Source: Parvibaculaceae bacterium (lineage in GTDB: Bacteria; Pseudomonadota; Alphaproteobacteria; Parvibaculales; Parvibaculaceae). Taken from it: a stretch of 64,000 bases of DNA. Of the stretch, positions 55,143 to 64,000 are shown in pieces (positions within the stretch are counted from its first letter, which is position 1; each line of letters opens with the position of its first letter). The position numbers and the translations under genes were made by a program. Where the stretch lies: assembly GCA_019636015.1 (NCBI GenBank), contig JAHBYJ010000001.1, positions 2,404,156-2,468,155 of the forward strand. The letters run 5' to 3'. Below the pieces are notes generated by a model, which was given only the letters and a program-made list of their open reading frames with translations, did no database searches and was not told where the DNA came from.

Positions 55143-55703
55143 TTACTCGACGCCGGCTTCGGCAGCGGCGTCCGAACGGCGTCCGACGATCTCGCTGACC
55201 TTCTTGCCGCGGCGCGCCGCGACCATGCGCGGGCTCTGCTCGTTCTTAAGCGCGTCGAACGTGGCGCGCACCATGTTGTAGGGATTGGACGAGCCGAGCG
55301 ACTTCGCCACCACGTCCTGGACGCCGAGCGTCTCGAACACGGCGCGCATCGGGCCGCCCGCGATGATGCCGGTGCCGGGAGGCGCCGCGCGGAGAACCAC
55401 GCGGCCCGCGCCATGGCGGCCATCGACGTCGTGATGCAGCGTCCGGCCTTCGCGCAGCGGCACGCGGATCATTGCGCGCTTGGCGGACTCGGTAGCCTTG
55501 CGGATCGCTTCCGGCACTTCGCGCGCCTTGCCGTGACCGAAGCCGACACGGCCCTTCTGATCGCCCACCACGACGAGCGCGGCGAAGCCGAAGCGGCGGC
55601 CACCCTTCACGACCTTGGCGACGCGATTGATGTGGACCAGCTTGTCCACGAATTCGCTGTCGCGCTCTTCCCGATCCCGGTCTCTGTTTTCCTTACGTGC
55701 CAC
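55143..55703 (-). CDS. rpsE: 30S ribosomal protein S5
   Basis: A 186-residue protein at the mRNA entry site. The dsRBD-like N-half contains [30 protein letters not shown] and the S5-C domain [29 protein letters not shown]. Charged N-terminal and C-terminal extensions are typical of alphaproteobacteria. Confidence 0.98.
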   Translation of the reverse strand: MARKENRDRDREERDSEFVDKLVHINRVAKVVKGGRRFGFAALVVVGDQKGRVGFGHGKAREVPEAIRKATESAKRAMIRVPLREGRTLHHDVDGRHGAGRVVLRAAPPGTGIIAGGPMRAVFETLGVQDVVAKSLGSSNPYNMVRATFDALKNEQSPRMVAARRGKKVSEIVGRRSDAAAEAGVE

Positions 55704-55715
55704 AGCCAGATTCCT

Positions 55716-56072
55716 TTAGAAATTGAGACCGCCTTCGCGGGCGCCTTCGGCGAGCGCTTTCACACGCCCATGATAGATGTATTCGCCGCGATCGAAGACG
55801 ACGTCGGTCACGCCGGCTTGCTTCGCGCGCTCGGCGACGAGCTTGCCGACCGCCGAAGCTGCATCGACATTCGCGCCCGACTTCGACTTCAGCCCCTCGT
55901 CGAGAGAGGATGCCGCCGCCACGGTCACGCCGCGCGCATCGTCGATCACCTGCGCATAGATATGCTTGGACGACCGGAACACGGACAGACGGGGCCGGTT
56001 CGTCGAAACTCGCGCGAGCTTCGAGCGATTGCGCATGGCCCGGCGTTGAGTGAGGTTGTTCATCTTGCTCAT
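55716..56072 (-). CDS. rplR: 50S ribosomal protein L18
   Basis: A 118-residue 5S-rRNA-binding protein, with [36 protein letters not shown] and [29 protein letters not shown], the conserved end. No anomalies. Confidence 0.99.
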   Translation of the reverse strand: MSKMNNLTQRRAMRNRSKLARVSTNRPRLSVFRSSKHIYAQVIDDARGVTVAAASSLDEGLKSKSGANVDAASAVGKLVAERAKQAGVTDVVFDRGEYIYHGRVKALAEGAREGGLNF

Positions 56073-56085
56073 GGCCTGGTTCCGA

Positions 56086-56619
56086 TCACTTCTTCTTGCC
56101 TTCCTTGCGGAAGATGTATTCGCCGGCGTACTTCACGCCCTTGCCCTTGTAGGGCTCCGGTCCGCGGTAGCCACGGATCTCCGCAGCAACCTGCCCGACC
56201 TTCTGCTTGTCGATGCCGCTCACGACGATCTCGGTCGGCTTCGTGCACTTGATATCGATGCCTTCCGGGATCGGATAGAGCACTTCATGGCTGAAACCGA
56301 GGTTCAACTGAAGGTTCTTGCCCTGGATCGCCGCACGATAGCCGACGCCGTTGATCTCGAGCGTCTTGGTGAACCCCTCGGTCACACCGTCGACCAGGTT
56401 CTTCACCAGCGTCCGCGACAGGCCCCACATGGCGCGGGCGCGCTGCGAGTCGTCGCGCGGAGACACCTTGATGCCGCCTTCGCCCTGCTCGACCGTCACA
56501 TCGTCCACCAGGGTGAGCTTGAGCTCGCCCTTCTGGCCCTTTACAGCCACTTCCTGGCCGTTCAGCGTCACCGTCACCCCTTTAGGGACTTCGATGGGGT
56601 ACTTACCAATTCGCGACAT
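56086..56619 (-). CDS. rplF: 50S ribosomal protein L6
   Basis: A 177-residue two-domain protein near the factor-binding site. It starts [17 protein letters not shown] and has the second-domain motif [27 protein letters not shown] at the end. Normal length. Confidence 0.99.
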   Translation of the reverse strand: MSRIGKYPIEVPKGVTVTLNGQEVAVKGQKGELKLTLVDDVTVEQGEGGIKVSPRDDSQRARAMWGLSRTLVKNLVDGVTEGFTKTLEINGVGYRAAIQGKNLQLNLGFSHEVLYPIPEGIDIKCTKPTEIVVSGIDKQKVGQVAAEIRGYRGPEPYKGKGVKYAGEYIFRKEGKKK

Positions 56620-56661
56620 GGTCCTGTTTCCTGTCGTCTCGTGCCGGGTTCCCTGCCTGCC

Positions 56662-57060
56662 TTAGAAGACGCGGCAGAGCACCTCGCCACCCACATTCTG
56701 TTCCCGCGCGGCCGCATCGGACATGATGCCCTTCGGCGTCGAGAGGATCGAAATTCCGAGGCCGTTATGCACCGTCGGCATAGCCTTCACCGAGGAATAC
56801 ACGCGGCGGCCCGGCGTGGACACACGCTCGATCATCTGGATGACGGGCGCGCCCTCGTTATACTTCAGTTCGATCTCGAAATCGCTCTTGCCGCCCGGAT
56901 ATTCGACACGGGAATAACCGCGGATGAAGCCTTCTTCGGCGAGTACGTCGAGCACCCAGCCGCGCAGCTTCGAGGCCGGCGTCACCACCTTGCTCTTGCC
57001 GCGAAGCTGAGCATTGCGGATGCGGGTGATCATATCGCCAAGTGGATCGGTCATCGTCAT
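56662..57060 (-). CDS. rpsH: 30S ribosomal protein S8
   Basis: A 132-residue 16S-binding protein; begins [25 protein letters not shown] and has the [31 protein letters not shown]-terminus. In E. coli S8 also represses spc translation at the rplE leader; whether that operates here is unknown. Confidence 0.99.
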   Translation of the reverse strand: MTMTDPLGDMITRIRNAQLRGKSKVVTPASKLRGWVLDVLAEEGFIRGYSRVEYPGGKSDFEIELKYNEGAPVIQMIERVSTPGRRVYSSVKAMPTVHNGLGISILSTPKGIMSDAAAREQNVGGEVLCRVF

Positions 57061-57071
57061 TCGCGTGTCTC

Positions 57072-57377
57072 CTACCAGCTCGACTTCACCATGCCGGGGA
57101 TCTGCCCGCGCGACGCGAGGTCGCGGAGGGCGATACGCGACATGCGCAGCTTCCGGTAATAAGCCTTGCTGCGGCCCGAAACCTCGCAGCGGTTGTGAAT
57201 CCGGGTCTTGGACGAGTTGCGCGGCAGCTCGGCAAGCTTGAGCTGCGCCTGGAAACGCTCTTCCATCGACACCGACTCGTCTTTCGTGATCGCCTTGAGC
57301 TTCGCGCGCTTGGCGGCATACTTAGCCGTCAGCTTCCGACGCTTCTGATCCCGATTAATGGCGCTCTTCTTAGCCAT
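57072..57377 (-). CDS. rpsN: 30S ribosomal protein S14
   Basis: A 101-residue long-form (zinc-independent) S14: it lacks the CxxC pairs of the short zinc form and ends [20 protein letters not shown] motif followed by [13 protein letters not shown] 7-bp hairpin sits in the 42-base gap between rplE and this gene. Confidence 0.99.
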   Translation of the reverse strand: MAKKSAINRDQKRRKLTAKYAAKRAKLKAITKDESVSMEERFQAQLKLAELPRNSSKTRIHNRCEVSGRSKAYYRKLRMSRIALRDLASRGQIPGMVKSSW

Positions 57378-57390
57378 TCAAACCTCCGTC

Positions 57391-57409
57391 GGTCTGCCCT
57401 GCGCAGACC
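57391..57409 (-). promoter_or_regulatory. Hairpin between rplE and rpsN
   Basis: GGTCTGC (57391-57397) and GCAGACC (57403-57409) with a 5-base loop lie in the rplE-rpsN spacer, just before the rpsN ribosome-binding site (GGAGG). Possibly tunes S14 translation or mRNA decay. Confidence 0.4.
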
Positions 57410-57419
57410 AGAGAAAAAA

Positions 57420-57977
57420 TCACTTCGAGAAGGGGAAGTTGAACTTGCGAAGCAGCTCGCGCGCTTCGTCGTCCGACTTCGCCGTCGTGCAGACGATGAT
57501 GTCCATGCCCCAGACCTGATCGACCTTGTCGTAATTGATCTCGGGGAACACGATGTGCTCCTTGAGGCCCATGGCGTAGTTGCCGCGGCCGTCGAAGCTC
57601 TTCGCATTCAGTCCGCGGAAGTCGCGCACGCGCGGCAGCGCGATCGTGACCAGACGGTCCAGGAACTCATACATGCGGTCCTTGCGCAGCGTGACCTTGA
57701 CGCCGATCGGCATGCCGTCACGCAGCTTGAAGGTCGCGATGGACTTCTTCGCCTTGGTGATGACCGGCTTCTGGCCGGCAATCGCCTGAAGGTCTTCGAA
57801 GGCGCTCTTGATCTTCTTCGAGTCGGCAACGGCCTCGCCCACGCCCATATTGAGCACGATCTTGTCGAGACGCGGCACTTCGAGCAGGTTCTTGTAGCCG
57901 AACTGCTCCGTCAGCGCCGGACGCACCTTCTCGATATACTGGGCCTTCAGCCGCGGAGTGTATTGAGCTTCAGCCAT
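57420..57977 (-). CDS. rplE: 50S ribosomal protein L5
   Basis: A 185-residue 5S-rRNA protein: [22 protein letters not shown] at the start, [17 protein letters not shown], and the end [29 protein letters not shown]. The ATG at 57977 is chosen by similarity; it overlaps the last 8 bases of rplX. Confidence 0.99.
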   Translation of the reverse strand: MAEAQYTPRLKAQYIEKVRPALTEQFGYKNLLEVPRLDKIVLNMGVGEAVADSKKIKSAFEDLQAIAGQKPVITKAKKSIATFKLRDGMPIGVKVTLRKDRMYEFLDRLVTIALPRVRDFRGLNAKSFDGRGNYAMGLKEHIVFPEINYDKVDQVWGMDIIVCTTAKSDDEARELLRKFNFPFSK

Positions 57978-58287
57978 CGATCTTTTCTCCCGACGCCTTG
58001 GCGAAACGGACCTTCGTGCCGTCTTCCAGCGTCTTGAAACCAACGCGAGTGGCGTTGCCCGTCTTCGGGTCCTGCATCGCGATATTCGACAGGTCGATCT
58101 TCGCCTCGCGCGACACGATACCGCCCGTCGTCGTCTGCGACGGCTTCTCGTGACGCTTCACCATGTTGACGCCCTGCACGAGCGCCTTGTTCTCTTTCGG
58201 GAAGACGGCGATCACATTGCCCTTCTTGCCCTTGTCCTTGCCGGTCAGGACGACGACCTTGTCGCCCTTCTTGATCTTCGCGGCCAT
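57970..58287 (-). CDS. rplX: 50S ribosomal protein L24
   Basis: A 105-residue assembly-initiator protein with a KOW motif ([22 protein letters not shown]) and [28 protein letters not shown]. Starts directly after the rplN stop and overlaps rplE by 8 bases. Confidence 0.99.
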   Translation of the reverse strand: MAAKIKKGDKVVVLTGKDKGKKGNVIAVFPKENKALVQGVNMVKRHEKPSQTTTGGIVSREAKIDLSNIAMQDPKTGNATRVGFKTLEDGTKVRFAKASGEKIDG

Positions 58288-58656
58288 TTAGAGCACCTCC
58301 GGCGCCAGCGATACGATCTTCATGTGGTTCTTCGCGCGAAGCTCGCGGGTCACCGGGCCGAAGATACGCGTACCGATCGGTTCGCCCTGATTGTTGATCA
58401 GCACCGCCGCATTGCGGTCGAAGCGGATAACGCTGCCGTCAGCACGGCGGATGTCCTTGGCGGTGCGAACGACGACCGCCTTCATGACGTCGCCCTTCTT
58501 CACCTTGCCGCGCGGAATCGCTTCCTTGATGCTGACGACGATGATGTCGCCGACGGAAGCGTACTTCCGCTTGGAACCGCCGAGAACCTTGATGCACATC
58601 ACACGGCGCGCACCGGAGTTGTCGGCAACCTCCAGATTTGTTTCTTGCTGGATCAT
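58288..58656 (-). CDS. rplN: 50S ribosomal protein L14
   Basis: A 122-residue, highly conserved protein: [27 protein letters not shown] and [30 protein letters not shown]. Contacts L19 and intersubunit bridge B8. Confidence 0.99.
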   Translation of the reverse strand: MIQQETNLEVADNSGARRVMCIKVLGGSKRKYASVGDIIVVSIKEAIPRGKVKKGDVMKAVVVRTAKDIRRADGSVIRFDRNAAVLINNQGEPIGTRIFGPVTRELRAKNHMKIVSLAPEVL

Positions 58657-58701
58657 GACTTCATCCGCCTTGCTCGAACTGGTTCCTCACCCCGAATGGG
58701 A

Positions 58702-58938
58702 TCAGGCTTCGTCCGTGTAAACTTCCCACTTCTTCAGCTTCGAGAACGGACGGCACTCGCGAATTTTCACGATGTCGCCGACTTTCGCCGCGTTGTTCTC
58801 GTCATGGGCGTGGAACTTCTTGGACCGGCGCACAATCTTCTTGAGGAGCGGGTCCTTGAAGCGGCGCTCGACGTTCACCACGACCGTCTTGTCGTTCTTG
58901 TCGCTGACCACGACACCCTGAAGGATTCTCTTCGGCAT
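58702..58938 (-). CDS. rpsQ: 30S ribosomal protein S17
   Basis: A 78-residue OB-fold protein: [31 protein letters not shown] and YTDEA at the C-terminus. The ATG at 58938 is chosen; the open frame extends 120 bases further but that part overlaps rpmC. Confidence 0.97.
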   Translation of the reverse strand: MPKRILQGVVVSDKNDKTVVVNVERRFKDPLLKKIVRRSKKFHAHDENNAAKVGDIVKIRECRPFSKLKKWEVYTDEA

Positions 58939-58948
58939 TTCGCTATCC

Positions 58949-59152
58949 TCAGCCCTTGTTCGCTTCGGCGGCGCGCTGACGCTGGATCGTCTTGATCCGG
59001 GCGATGTCGCGGCGCACCTGGCGCATCTGGTGAACCTTCTCGAGCTGGCCGCTCGCACCCTGGAAACGCAGGTTGAACTGCGTCTTCTTGAGCTTGAGAA
59101 GCTCGTCCTGGAGCTGGTCCGGCGTCATGTCTCGTACTTCGCTGGCCTTCAT
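58949..59152 (-). CDS. rpmC: 50S ribosomal protein L29
   Basis: A 67-residue two-helix protein near the exit tunnel; [37 protein letters not shown]. Normal length. Confidence 0.99.
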   Translation of the reverse strand: MKASEVRDMTPDQLQDELLKLKKTQFNLRFQGASGQLEKVHQMRQVRRDIARIKTIQRQRAAEANKG

Positions 59153-59197
59153 GGCCTTACCCTTTCATTCGACCGCCCATGGGCGGTATCGGATGCC

Positions 59198-59617
59198 TCA
59201 AGCGTGTTCGCCGGGACGCGCAACGAAGCGCGTCTTGATCGGCAATTTGGCAGCACCGAGGCGCAGCGCCTCTTCCGCGATCGCGAGCGGGACGCCGTCG
59301 ATCTCGAACATGATGCGGCCCGGCTTCACGCGCGCCGCCCAGTATTCCGGCGCACCCTTGCCCTTACCCATGCGGACTTCGGTCGGCTTCGACGAAACCG
59401 GCACGTCCGGGAACACCCGGATCCACACGCGGCCCGCACGCTTCATGTGACGGGTGATCGCGCGGCGCGCCGCCTCGATCTGCCGCGCCGTGATACGGGC
59501 GGGCTCCTGCGCCTTGAGGCCGAAAGCCCCAAAGTCGAGATTCATTCCGCCCTTGGCCTTGCCATGGATGCGGCCCTTGTGGGCCTTTCGGAACTTAGTG
59601 CGCTTCGGTTGCAACAT
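59198..59617 (-). CDS. rplP: 50S ribosomal protein L16
   Basis: A 139-residue protein helping form the A-site: [24 protein letters not shown] and [32 protein letters not shown]. No anomalies. Confidence 0.99.
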   Translation of the reverse strand: MLQPKRTKFRKAHKGRIHGKAKGGMNLDFGAFGLKAQEPARITARQIEAARRAITRHMKRAGRVWIRVFPDVPVSSKPTEVRMGKGKGAPEYWAARVKPGRIMFEIDGVPLAIAEEALRLGAAKLPIKTRFVARPGEHA

Positions 59618-59649
59618 GATCGAAACTCTCTTCGCTCAATTCAGGGCGC

Positions 59650-60360
59650 TCAGGCGCGCTCTTCGCGGCGCTGACGGCCACCCGTATCGCCGCCACCCTC
59701 AAGCGCGCGGCGTTCGGACGCCATCGGATCGTGCTCGAGGATCTCACCCTTGTAGATCCAGACCTTCACACCGCAGGTGCCATAGGCCGTCTTCGCCGTC
59801 GCCACACCGTAGTCGATGTCGGCGCGGAGCGTATGCAGCGGCACACGGCCTTCGCGATACCACTCGGTCCGCGCGATTTCCGCGCCGCCGAGACGGCCGG
59901 CGCAGTTGATGCGGATGCCGCCGGCGCCGAGACGCATGGCGGACTGCACGGCCCGCTTCATCGCCCGGCGGAACGCCACGCGGCGCTCGAGCTGCTGCGC
60001 GATATTCTCGGCGACCAGCGTCGCGTCGATTTCCGGCTTGCGCACCTCGACGATGTTGAGATGCACTTCGGAGGCCGTGATCTTGCCGATGTCGCGGCGC
60101 AGCTTTTCGATGTCTGCGCCCTTCTTGCCGATGACGACGCCGGGACGGGCCGTGTGGATCGTCACGCGGCACTTCTTGTGCGGCCGCTCGATCACGATCT
60201 TCGAAATGCCGGCCTGCTTCAGCTGCTCGGACAGGAGCTCGCGGATCTTCAGATCCTCGTGCAGCAGCTGGCCGTATTCATGACGGCCGGCGAACCAGCG
60301 CGAGTCCCAGGTGCGGTTGATGCCAAGCCGCAGACCAATCGGATTTACCTTGTGACCCAT
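59650..60360 (-). CDS. rpsC: 30S ribosomal protein S3
   Basis: A 236-residue head protein with a KH domain ([17 protein letters not shown]) in the N-half and the C-domain [39 protein letters not shown]. Charged C-terminal tail. The start shares one base with the rplV stop. Confidence 0.99.
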   Translation of the reverse strand: MGHKVNPIGLRLGINRTWDSRWFAGRHEYGQLLHEDLKIRELLSEQLKQAGISKIVIERPHKKCRVTIHTARPGVVIGKKGADIEKLRRDIGKITASEVHLNIVEVRKPEIDATLVAENIAQQLERRVAFRRAMKRAVQSAMRLGAGGIRINCAGRLGGAEIARTEWYREGRVPLHTLRADIDYGVATAKTAYGTCGVKVWIYKGEILEHDPMASERRALEGGGDTGGRQRREERA

Positions 60361-60740
60361 CAGGCCTGCTCCTCGACTTGACGCACGACGATGGTGATCT
60401 GGCTGAAGGGCTTCTCGATACGGCCCACGCGGCCGCGCGCCCGCGCATGCCAGCGCTTCATGACCAGGTTCTTGCCCACATAGGCCTCGGAGACGACGAG
60501 ATCGTCGACATCGAGGTCGTGGTTGTTTTCTGCATTCGCAATCGCGCTCTGCAGAACTTTCTTCACATCGCCCGCGATCCGCTTGCGCGAGAAGGTCAGG
60601 TCGGCAAGCGCCGTCTCCACCTTCTTGCCGCGAATGAGCTGCGCGACGAGATTGAGCTTCTGCGGGCTCACCCGGAGCATCCGGCCGACGGCCTGCGCTT
60701 CATTGTCGGGCAGGCGACGCTTGGTTGCAGCTTTGCCCAT
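60360..60740 (-). CDS. rplV: 50S ribosomal protein L22
   Basis: A 126-residue tunnel protein with core [29 protein letters not shown] and the beta-hairpin [28 protein letters not shown] that lines the exit tunnel. Confidence 0.99.
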   Translation of the reverse strand: MGKAATKRRLPDNEAQAVGRMLRVSPQKLNLVAQLIRGKKVETALADLTFSRKRIAGDVKKVLQSAIANAENNHDLDVDDLVVSEAYVGKNLVMKRWHARARGRVGRIEKPFSQITIVVRQVEEQA

Positions 60741-60743
60741 GAT

Positions 60744-61022
60744 TTAGCCCTTCTTCGCTTTCTTGTCGGCGGTGTGGCCGTAGTAGGTGCGCGTCGGCGA
60801 GAACTCGCCGAACTTGTGGCCCACCATGTCTTCGGTCACGAGCACCGGAACATGCTTCTTGCCGTTGTGGACGCCGAACGTGAGGCCGACGAACTGCGGC
60901 AGGATCGTGGAGCGGCGGCTCCACATCTTGATGACTTCCTTGCGGCCCGAAGAGCGCGTGGCTTCCGCCTTCTTGAGAAGGTAGCCATCCACGAAGGGGC
61001 CCTTTTTGAGAGAACGTGTCAT
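60744..61022 (-). CDS. rpsS: 30S ribosomal protein S19
   Basis: A 92-residue head protein; [20 protein letters not shown] and [25 protein letters not shown]. Starts 12 bases after rplB. Confidence 0.99.
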   Translation of the reverse strand: MTRSLKKGPFVDGYLLKKAEATRSSGRKEVIKMWSRRSTILPQFVGLTFGVHNGKKHVPVLVTEDMVGHKFGEFSPTRTYYGHTADKKAKKG

Positions 61023-61034
61023 GGTCGAGTTCCC

Positions 61035-61868
61035 TTAACCCTTCTTCTGGTGACGGCTGCGGACGATGAACTTGCTCGTCGACTTGTTGCTGCGCGTCTT
61101 CTTGCCCTTGGTCGGCTTGCCCCACGGCGTCACCGGATGGCGGCCGCCCGAGGTGCGGCCTTCGCCGCCGCCATGCGGATGGTCGACCGGGTTCATCACG
61201 ACGCCGCGCACATGCGGCTTCTTGCCGAGCCAGCGATTGCGACCGGCCTTGGCGATGGTGATGTTCGAGTGGTCCGGATTCGACACCGCGCCAATCGTCG
61301 CCATGCAGGTGCCCGGCACCATGCGCTGTTCGCCCGACGAGAGGCGGAGAAGCGCGTAGCCCTGGTCGCGGCCAACGAGCTGCACATAGGCACCGGCCGA
61401 ACGCGCGATCTGACCGCCCTTGCCCGGCTTCATCTCGACGTTGTGCACGATCGTGCCGACCGGAATGTTCGCAAGCGGCATCGCATTGCCCGGCTTCACG
61501 TCCACGCGGTTGCCCGAGACGACCATGTCGCCAACGGCAAGGCGCTGCGGCGCTAGGATATAGGCGAGCTCGCCATCCTCGTACTTGATCAGCGCGATGA
61601 AGGCCGTGCGGTTCGGATCGTATTCGATCCGCTCGACCGTCGCCGGGACATCGGCCTTGCCGCGCTTGAAGTCGATCACGCGATAGCTGCGCTTGTGACC
61701 GCCGCCACGGAACCGGACCGTGATACGGCCATAGTTGTTGCGGCCGCCGGACTTGGTCAGTCCTTCGGTCAGGCTCTTGACCGGCTTGCCCTTGTAAAGG
61801 CCGGAGCGGTCTACGAGCACAAGGCCGCGCTGCGCGGGGCTTGTCGGTTTGTACTTTTTCAGTGCCAT
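61035..61868 (-). CDS. rplB: 50S ribosomal protein L2
   Basis: A 277-residue protein needed for subunit association and peptidyl transfer. The catalytic-region His is in [25 protein letters not shown] near residue 230; basic C-terminal tail [21 protein letters not shown]. Confidence 0.99.
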   Translation of the reverse strand: MALKKYKPTSPAQRGLVLVDRSGLYKGKPVKSLTEGLTKSGGRNNYGRITVRFRGGGHKRSYRVIDFKRGKADVPATVERIEYDPNRTAFIALIKYEDGELAYILAPQRLAVGDMVVSGNRVDVKPGNAMPLANIPVGTIVHNVEMKPGKGGQIARSAGAYVQLVGRDQGYALLRLSSGEQRMVPGTCMATIGAVSNPDHSNITIAKAGRNRWLGKKPHVRGVVMNPVDHPHGGGEGRTSGGRHPVTPWGKPTKGKKTRSNKSTSKFIVRSRHQKKG

Positions 61869-61907
61869 CGTTCTAGGCTTCTCGCTTTAGAGGCCGGAGC
61901 CCGATCC

Positions 61908-62198
61908 TCAAAGTCCAGTCGTCACGTCGATCGAATGGCCCTCTTCGAGGGTCACGATCGCTTTCTTGAAATCGCTCTGCCGGCCGGCAATGCCGCGGAA
62001 CCGCTTGGTCTTGCCCTTCCGGTTCAGCGTGTTCACCGCCTTCACCTTCACGTCGAAGAGCTTTTCCACCGCTTCCTTGACCTGCGGCTTCGTCGCGTTG
62101 GAGGCCACCTTGAAGATGACCTGGTTCGCTTCCGAAGCCATGGTCGCCTTTTCGGTGATCACCGGCGACACGATGATGTCGTAATAACGCTCGTTCAT
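61908..62198 (-). CDS. rplW: 50S ribosomal protein L23
   Basis: A 96-residue tunnel-exit protein that docks SRP and trigger factor: [47 protein letters not shown]. Start overlaps rplD by 4 bases (62195-62198). Confidence 0.99.
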   Translation of the reverse strand: MNERYYDIIVSPVITEKATMASEANQVIFKVASNATKPQVKEAVEKLFDVKVKAVNTLNRKGKTKRFRGIAGRQSDFKKAIVTLEEGHSIDVTTGL

Positions 62199-62815
62199 TT
62201 GAAGCGAGCCTCCAGGCTTTCCACCGCGGCCTTGGTCAGCACGAGCTTCTCGCGCCGCAGGATGTCGTAGACATTGATGCCCTGCACCGGCAGCACATCC
62301 ACATTCGGAAGATTGCGCGCGGCGAGCGCGAAATTCTCGTCGACCTCCGCACCGTCGATCACCAGCACCGAGGTGAGACCAAGCTTCGCAAAGGCTTCCT
62401 TGGCATCCTTCGTCTTCGGCGCCGAAAGCTTGGCGTCTTCGAGGATGATCAGACTGCCGCTCTTCGCCTTGCTCGACAGGGCATGGCGCAGCGCAAGCGC
62501 GCGAACCTTCTTCGGCAGGTCGAACGCATGGCTGCGCACGACCGGACCGAACGCCTTGCCGCCACCGCGGAACTGCGGTGCCTTGCGGTCGCCATGACGG
62601 GCGCCGCCGGAGCCCTTCTGCTTCACGAACTTCTTGCCCGTGAGCGCGATCTCGGAGCGGCCCTTCGTCTTGTGCGTACCGGCCTGGCGCCGGGCGAGCT
62701 GCCAGGCGACCATGCGGTGCAGGATGTCCGTGCGCGGCTCGAGCGCGAACACTTCGTCCGTCAGGTCGACGGAACCGGCCTTCTTGGCCTCAAGCGTCTG
62801 AACGTCGATCTTCAT
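62195..62815 (-). CDS. rplD: 50S ribosomal protein L4
   Basis: A 206-residue protein with an extended tunnel loop ([27 protein letters not shown]). In E. coli L4 also represses the S10 operon. I use ATG 62815, sharing one base with the rplC stop (TGATG); a GTG one codon upstream is possible. Confidence 0.98.
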   Translation of the reverse strand: MKIDVQTLEAKKAGSVDLTDEVFALEPRTDILHRMVAWQLARRQAGTHKTKGRSEIALTGKKFVKQKGSGGARHGDRKAPQFRGGGKAFGPVVRSHAFDLPKKVRALALRHALSSKAKSGSLIILEDAKLSAPKTKDAKEAFAKLGLTSVLVIDGAEVDENFALAARNLPNVDVLPVQGINVYDILRREKLVLTKAAVESLEARFK

Positions 62816-63576
62816 CACGCACCTTCTTTCGGAGCTTCGGTCTCTTCGGCCGGAGCCTCGGCAGCCGGAGCTTCAGCGGCGGGAGCCGCGGCTTCTTCGC
62901 CCTGACGGCGGAATGCGCCCGGAACCGGCACGCCTTCCGGCAGCTTGGTCTTCACGGCGTCGCGCAGCAGGACCCAGCCACCCTTGGAGCCGGGCACTGC
63001 GCCCTTCACCATGATGAGGCCCTTCTCGACATCCGTGCGGACGACTTCAAGGTTCTGCGTCGTCACGCGGGTCGCACCCATGTGACCGGCCATCTTCTTG
63101 CCCTTGAAGACCTTGCCCGGATCCTGGTTCTGACCCGTCGAGCCATGGCTGCGGTGGCTGATCGACACGCCGTGCGTAGCGCGCAGGCCGCCGAAATTAT
63201 GCCGCTTCATGACGCCGGCGAAGCCTTTACCGATCGACGTGCCCGAGGCATCGACATACTGGCCGGCGACGAAATGGTCGGCCGTGATCTCGACGCCGAC
63301 ATCGAGCAGATTGTCCGGGCTCACGCGGAATTCCGCGAGCTCGAGCTTGGGCTCGACCGAAGCGCGCGCGAACTGACCGCGCTGCGCATTCGACACATTC
63401 TTCGCCTTCGCCCGGCCGACGCCGAGCTGCACGGCCGTGTAGCCGTTCTTTTCATCCGTGCGCTGGCTCACAACCTGGCAGTTGTCGAGCTTCAGCACCG
63501 TGACCGGGACATGACGGCCGTCTTCCGTGAAGAGACGGGTCATACCGACCTTTTTGGCAATCACTCCGGAACGCAT
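62815..63576 (-). CDS. rplC: 50S ribosomal protein L3
   Basis: A 253-residue protein near the peptidyl-transferase centre: [31 protein letters not shown] and [44 protein letters not shown]. The last 25 or so residues are an Ala/Glu/Pro-rich tail ([22 protein letters not shown]) beyond the usual end. I chose the ATG at 63576 because GAGGA is well spaced from it; an ATG three codons earlier touches that sequence. Confidence 0.97.
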   Translation of the reverse strand: MRSGVIAKKVGMTRLFTEDGRHVPVTVLKLDNCQVVSQRTDEKNGYTAVQLGVGRAKAKNVSNAQRGQFARASVEPKLELAEFRVSPDNLLDVGVEITADHFVAGQYVDASGTSIGKGFAGVMKRHNFGGLRATHGVSISHRSHGSTGQNQDPGKVFKGKKMAGHMGATRVTTQNLEVVRTDVEKGLIMVKGAVPGSKGGWVLLRDAVKTKLPEGVPVPGAFRRQGEEAAAPAAEAPAAEAPAEETEAPKEGA

Positions 63577-63612
63577 GGGTCCCATTCCTCGTTCTGTTCG
63601 CGATCCAGCTTC

Positions 63613-63921
63613 TTAGAGCTTGATCTCGACATCCACACCGGCAGCGAGATCGAGCTTCATCAGCGCGTCCACGGTCTGCGGAGTGGGGTCTACGATGTCG
63701 AGCACACGCTTGTGTGTCCGAATTTCAAACTGCTCGCGGCTCTTCTTGTCGATATGCGGGCCGCGAAGCACGGTGAACTTCTCAAGCCGGGTCGGAAGCG
63801 GAATCGGACCGAGCACCTGGGCACCCGTGCGCTTCGCGGTGTTCACGATCTCACGCGTCGACACGTCGAGCACGCGATGATCGAACCCCTTCAAGCGGAT
63901 GCGAATTTTCTGCCTTTGCAT
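63613..63921 (-). CDS. rpsJ: 30S ribosomal protein S10
   Basis: A 102-residue protein opening the superoperon on this strand: [19 protein letters not shown] and [35 protein letters not shown]. Also NusE in antitermination. An EF-Tu gene probably lies just beyond the right window edge. Confidence 0.99.
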   Translation of the reverse strand: MQRQKIRIRLKGFDHRVLDVSTREIVNTAKRTGAQVLGPIPLPTRLEKFTVLRGPHIDKKSREQFEIRTHKRVLDIVDPTPQTVDALMKLDLAAGVDVEIKL

Positions 63922-63968
63922 TTTCGTACCTGTGCCTCTCGGCCTGCGCTTTCGCGACTTCGGAAACC

Positions 63969-63991
63969 GGGGCGCGGTGTTTCCGCGCCCC
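63969..63991 (-). terminator. GC-rich hairpin upstream of rpsJ
   Basis: A perfect 9-bp stem GGGGCGCGG (63969-63977) / CCGCGCCCC (63983-63991) with a 5-base loop lies near the right edge, between rpsJ and whatever gene precedes it. It may end an upstream transcript such as tuf, but the T-run after it is short. Confidence 0.45.
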
Positions 63992-64000
63992 GATAGGATC

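Overview
The window is a GC-rich, gene-dense bacterial chromosome segment. Family content points to an alphaproteobacterium: an EipB-like (DUF1849) periplasmic protein, the MipZ division-site ATPase, an ATP12 F1-ATPase chaperone, DUF1489, a ClpS/ClpA pair, CtrA-like TTAACCAT and alphaproteobacterial Fur-like sites, and separate methylcrotonyl-CoA and propionyl-CoA carboxylases. A Parvibaculum-like or other Hyphomicrobiales-like organism is a guess, not shown by the sequence. I see no phage, transposon, CRISPR array, integron or plasmid module; the region reads as core chromosome with a few catabolic operons.

Layout. 1-8.8 kb: a partial EipB-like gene, a hydroxyacid dehydrogenase coupled to an FGE-fold lipoprotein, a GGDEF cyclase, agmatine deiminase divergent from a RidA-family gene, an acyltransferase, a HIT protein, an SMP-30-like lipoprotein and a VOC protein. 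8.8-14.8 kb: clpS-clpA (protein turnover), then a D,D-carboxypeptidase with a SPOR domain meeting mipZ tail to tail. 14.8-18.7 kb: a translationally coupled glutamine-synthetase-like / aldehyde dehydrogenase / iron alcohol dehydrogenase cassette. 18.7-21 kb: panC, an alpha/beta hydrolase. 21-29.5 kb: leucine and acyl-CoA catabolism (mccB-mccA-DUF1489, a TetR regulator, an NTF2-like protein, thiolase, PAP2 phosphatase, isovaleryl-CoA dehydrogenase). 29.5-37.2 kb: a kelch protein, mgtE, tRNA-Leu(GAG), siroheme synthase-cysH, an orphan fliN, lipB, an HxlR-GST pair and a secreted bactofilin-like membrane protein. 37.3-40.9 kb: pccB-pccA. 41.1-47.1 kb: a six-gene minus-strand operon rarA-crcB-rluC-like-HAD-asmA-ATP12, four of whose five junctions are ATGA overlaps. 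47.1-48.1 kb: bfd-bfr with candidate iron boxes. 48.1-49.6 kb: a Do-family periplasmic protease. 49.7-64 kb: the whole S10-spc-alpha ribosomal superoperon on the minus strand, from rpsJ to rplQ with secY, adk and rpoA, ended by a good intrinsic terminator.

How the parts fit. Isovaleryl-CoA dehydrogenase and MCC cover two successive steps of leucine breakdown; PCC channels propionyl-CoA to methylmalonyl-CoA; thiolase handles acetoacetyl-CoA or related units. The siroheme synthase and APS-type reductase serve sulfate assimilation. Bfd and Bfr form an iron release/storage pair. Several divergent regulator-target pairs carry readable palindromes or repeats (TetR/mcc, HxlR/GST), and an AT-rich upstream region of the sulfur genes has a 9-bp direct repeat spaced exactly 20 bp. 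No clearly new biological system is visible; the best leads are the amine/alcohol-type cassette at 14.8-18.7 kb, the secreted bactofilin-like membrane protein, and the regulatory repeats.
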